Shown: positions 63,456 through 64,000 of the stretch, one piece after another | How the letters are laid out: each line of letters starts with the position of its first letter | How positions within the stretch are numbered: position 1 is the stretch's first letter | DNA from: Cotesia glomerata | Taxonomy: Eukaryota > Arthropoda > Insecta > Hymenoptera > Braconidae | Assembly: GCF_020080835.1 (NCBI RefSeq) | Contig: NC_058164.1 | Span: 22,035,510 to 22,099,509 of the forward strand | Reading direction: 5' to 3' | Length of the DNA: 64,000 nt | Position numbers and translations under genes: made by a program | Notes under the pieces: generated by a model | Database searches by the model: none | The model's input: the letters and a program-made list of their open reading frames with translations, nothing else | Told to the model about the DNA's origin: nothing

Positions 63456-64000
63456 GTAAGTTTACTATTAAAATATTTTATTAGGTGCGCTATTCCAATT
63501 AATTTCAATGATAGCACTTGGTAGTAATCTGACATCTATCATGTTGTCTGGATTCGTAGTCAACTATACAGAAAAAAAAAACTTCTTGCACCAAGAAAAT
63601 TTTAAGGAAGACAAAAGTTATTTTTGAGCAAGAAGAAATTTTCGTGGCTCAAGAAAATTTTTTTGGCTTAAGAAACTTTAACTTCATTCAAAAAATTTTC
63701 AATCTCTTTAAATATTTTCTTGAGCCAAGAAAATTTACCTTCCAGTCAAGAATTTTTTTTTTCAGTGTATATACTTCTAACCAGTTTTTTGTTTTTGGTT
63801 TTAACAATCAGTATCACATCAGTAACAAATATTCTTAAAACAGCTTAAGCAATATGCATATAAAAATAGTTTTTGGTTTGTCATCACATGAAGCGTCTTA
63901 CCATAATACCGTTTGAATATTATTTTTCTTATAACAAATTACTTCTTAATATAACTATATATAACTCTAAATATTTTTAAAGCTATGTTAAAGAAAAGTA
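63456..64000. other. Start of protease intron 3 to window end
   Basis: Apart from the MITE at 63566-63770, the stretch is AT-rich with no exon that I can support. The expected exon with GDSGGP is not visible. Confidence 0.55.
63566..63770. mobile_element. Small CAAGAA/TTCTTG MITE
   Basis: ATACAGAAAAAAAAAACTTC and AGAATTTTTTTTTTCAGTGT are approximate inverted ends, with repeated TTCTTGAGCCAAGAAAATTT words inside. It is related to the element at 61985. Confidence 0.6.

Overview
The window is AT-rich arthropod nuclear DNA. Genes have introns with GT/AG borders, the protein families are animal ones, and the gaps are packed with Helitrons, MITE-like foldbacks and microsatellites. Protein style and repeat load suggest an insect, perhaps a hymenopteran such as a parasitoid wasp. 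That placement is inference; no marker in the window fixes the species.

Layout. 1-3.1 kb: an inverted-repeat partner of a distant repeat, a Helitron, and the last coding exon of an unrecognised plus-strand gene. 4.4-9.9 kb: an eight-exon cyclic-nucleotide-gated/HCN-type channel gene with a degenerate pore. 10.3-13.4 kb: no coding sequence, but a GC-rich patch with two NRF1-type palindromes and one copy of a ~1.1 kb duplication. 13.5-36.3 kb (minus): a complete 19-coding-exon liprin-alpha gene of about 1295 residues, a presynaptic scaffold, with introns full of repeats and a 46-codon upstream ORF in its leader. 37.7-39.0 kb: two small single-pass membrane protein genes. 40.5-42.7 kb: Ext2 (sotv), the heparan sulfate co-polymerase, as one exon. 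43.8-50.8 kb: a MROH1-like HEAT-repeat protein in two exons. 50.9-53.8 kb (minus): a CCDC28 family gene, tail to tail with MROH1. 56.2-57.7 kb: UBAC1 (KPC2-type ubiquitin ligase adaptor). 58.1-59.7 kb: a 16-bp minisatellite joined to the 5' part of a non-LTR retrotransposon that begins at a CA microsatellite. 61.8-63.5 kb: the first three exons of a secreted trypsin-like protease, whose catalytic-Ser exon was not found and is probably past the window end.

The genes do not form a pathway; this is an ordinary mixed eukaryotic neighbourhood. The most interesting material is in the repeats: three Helitrons with different numbers of a ~240-bp palindromic unit, two intronic repeats carrying the first 44 bases of liprin-alpha coding exon 10, nested insertions, several long foldbacks, and an array of RFX X-box-like palindromes.

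All gene models were built by eye from splice signals, reading phase and remembered family sequence. Exon edges that keep phase on both sides are reliable. Start codons, untranslated regions and repeat borders are less certain.
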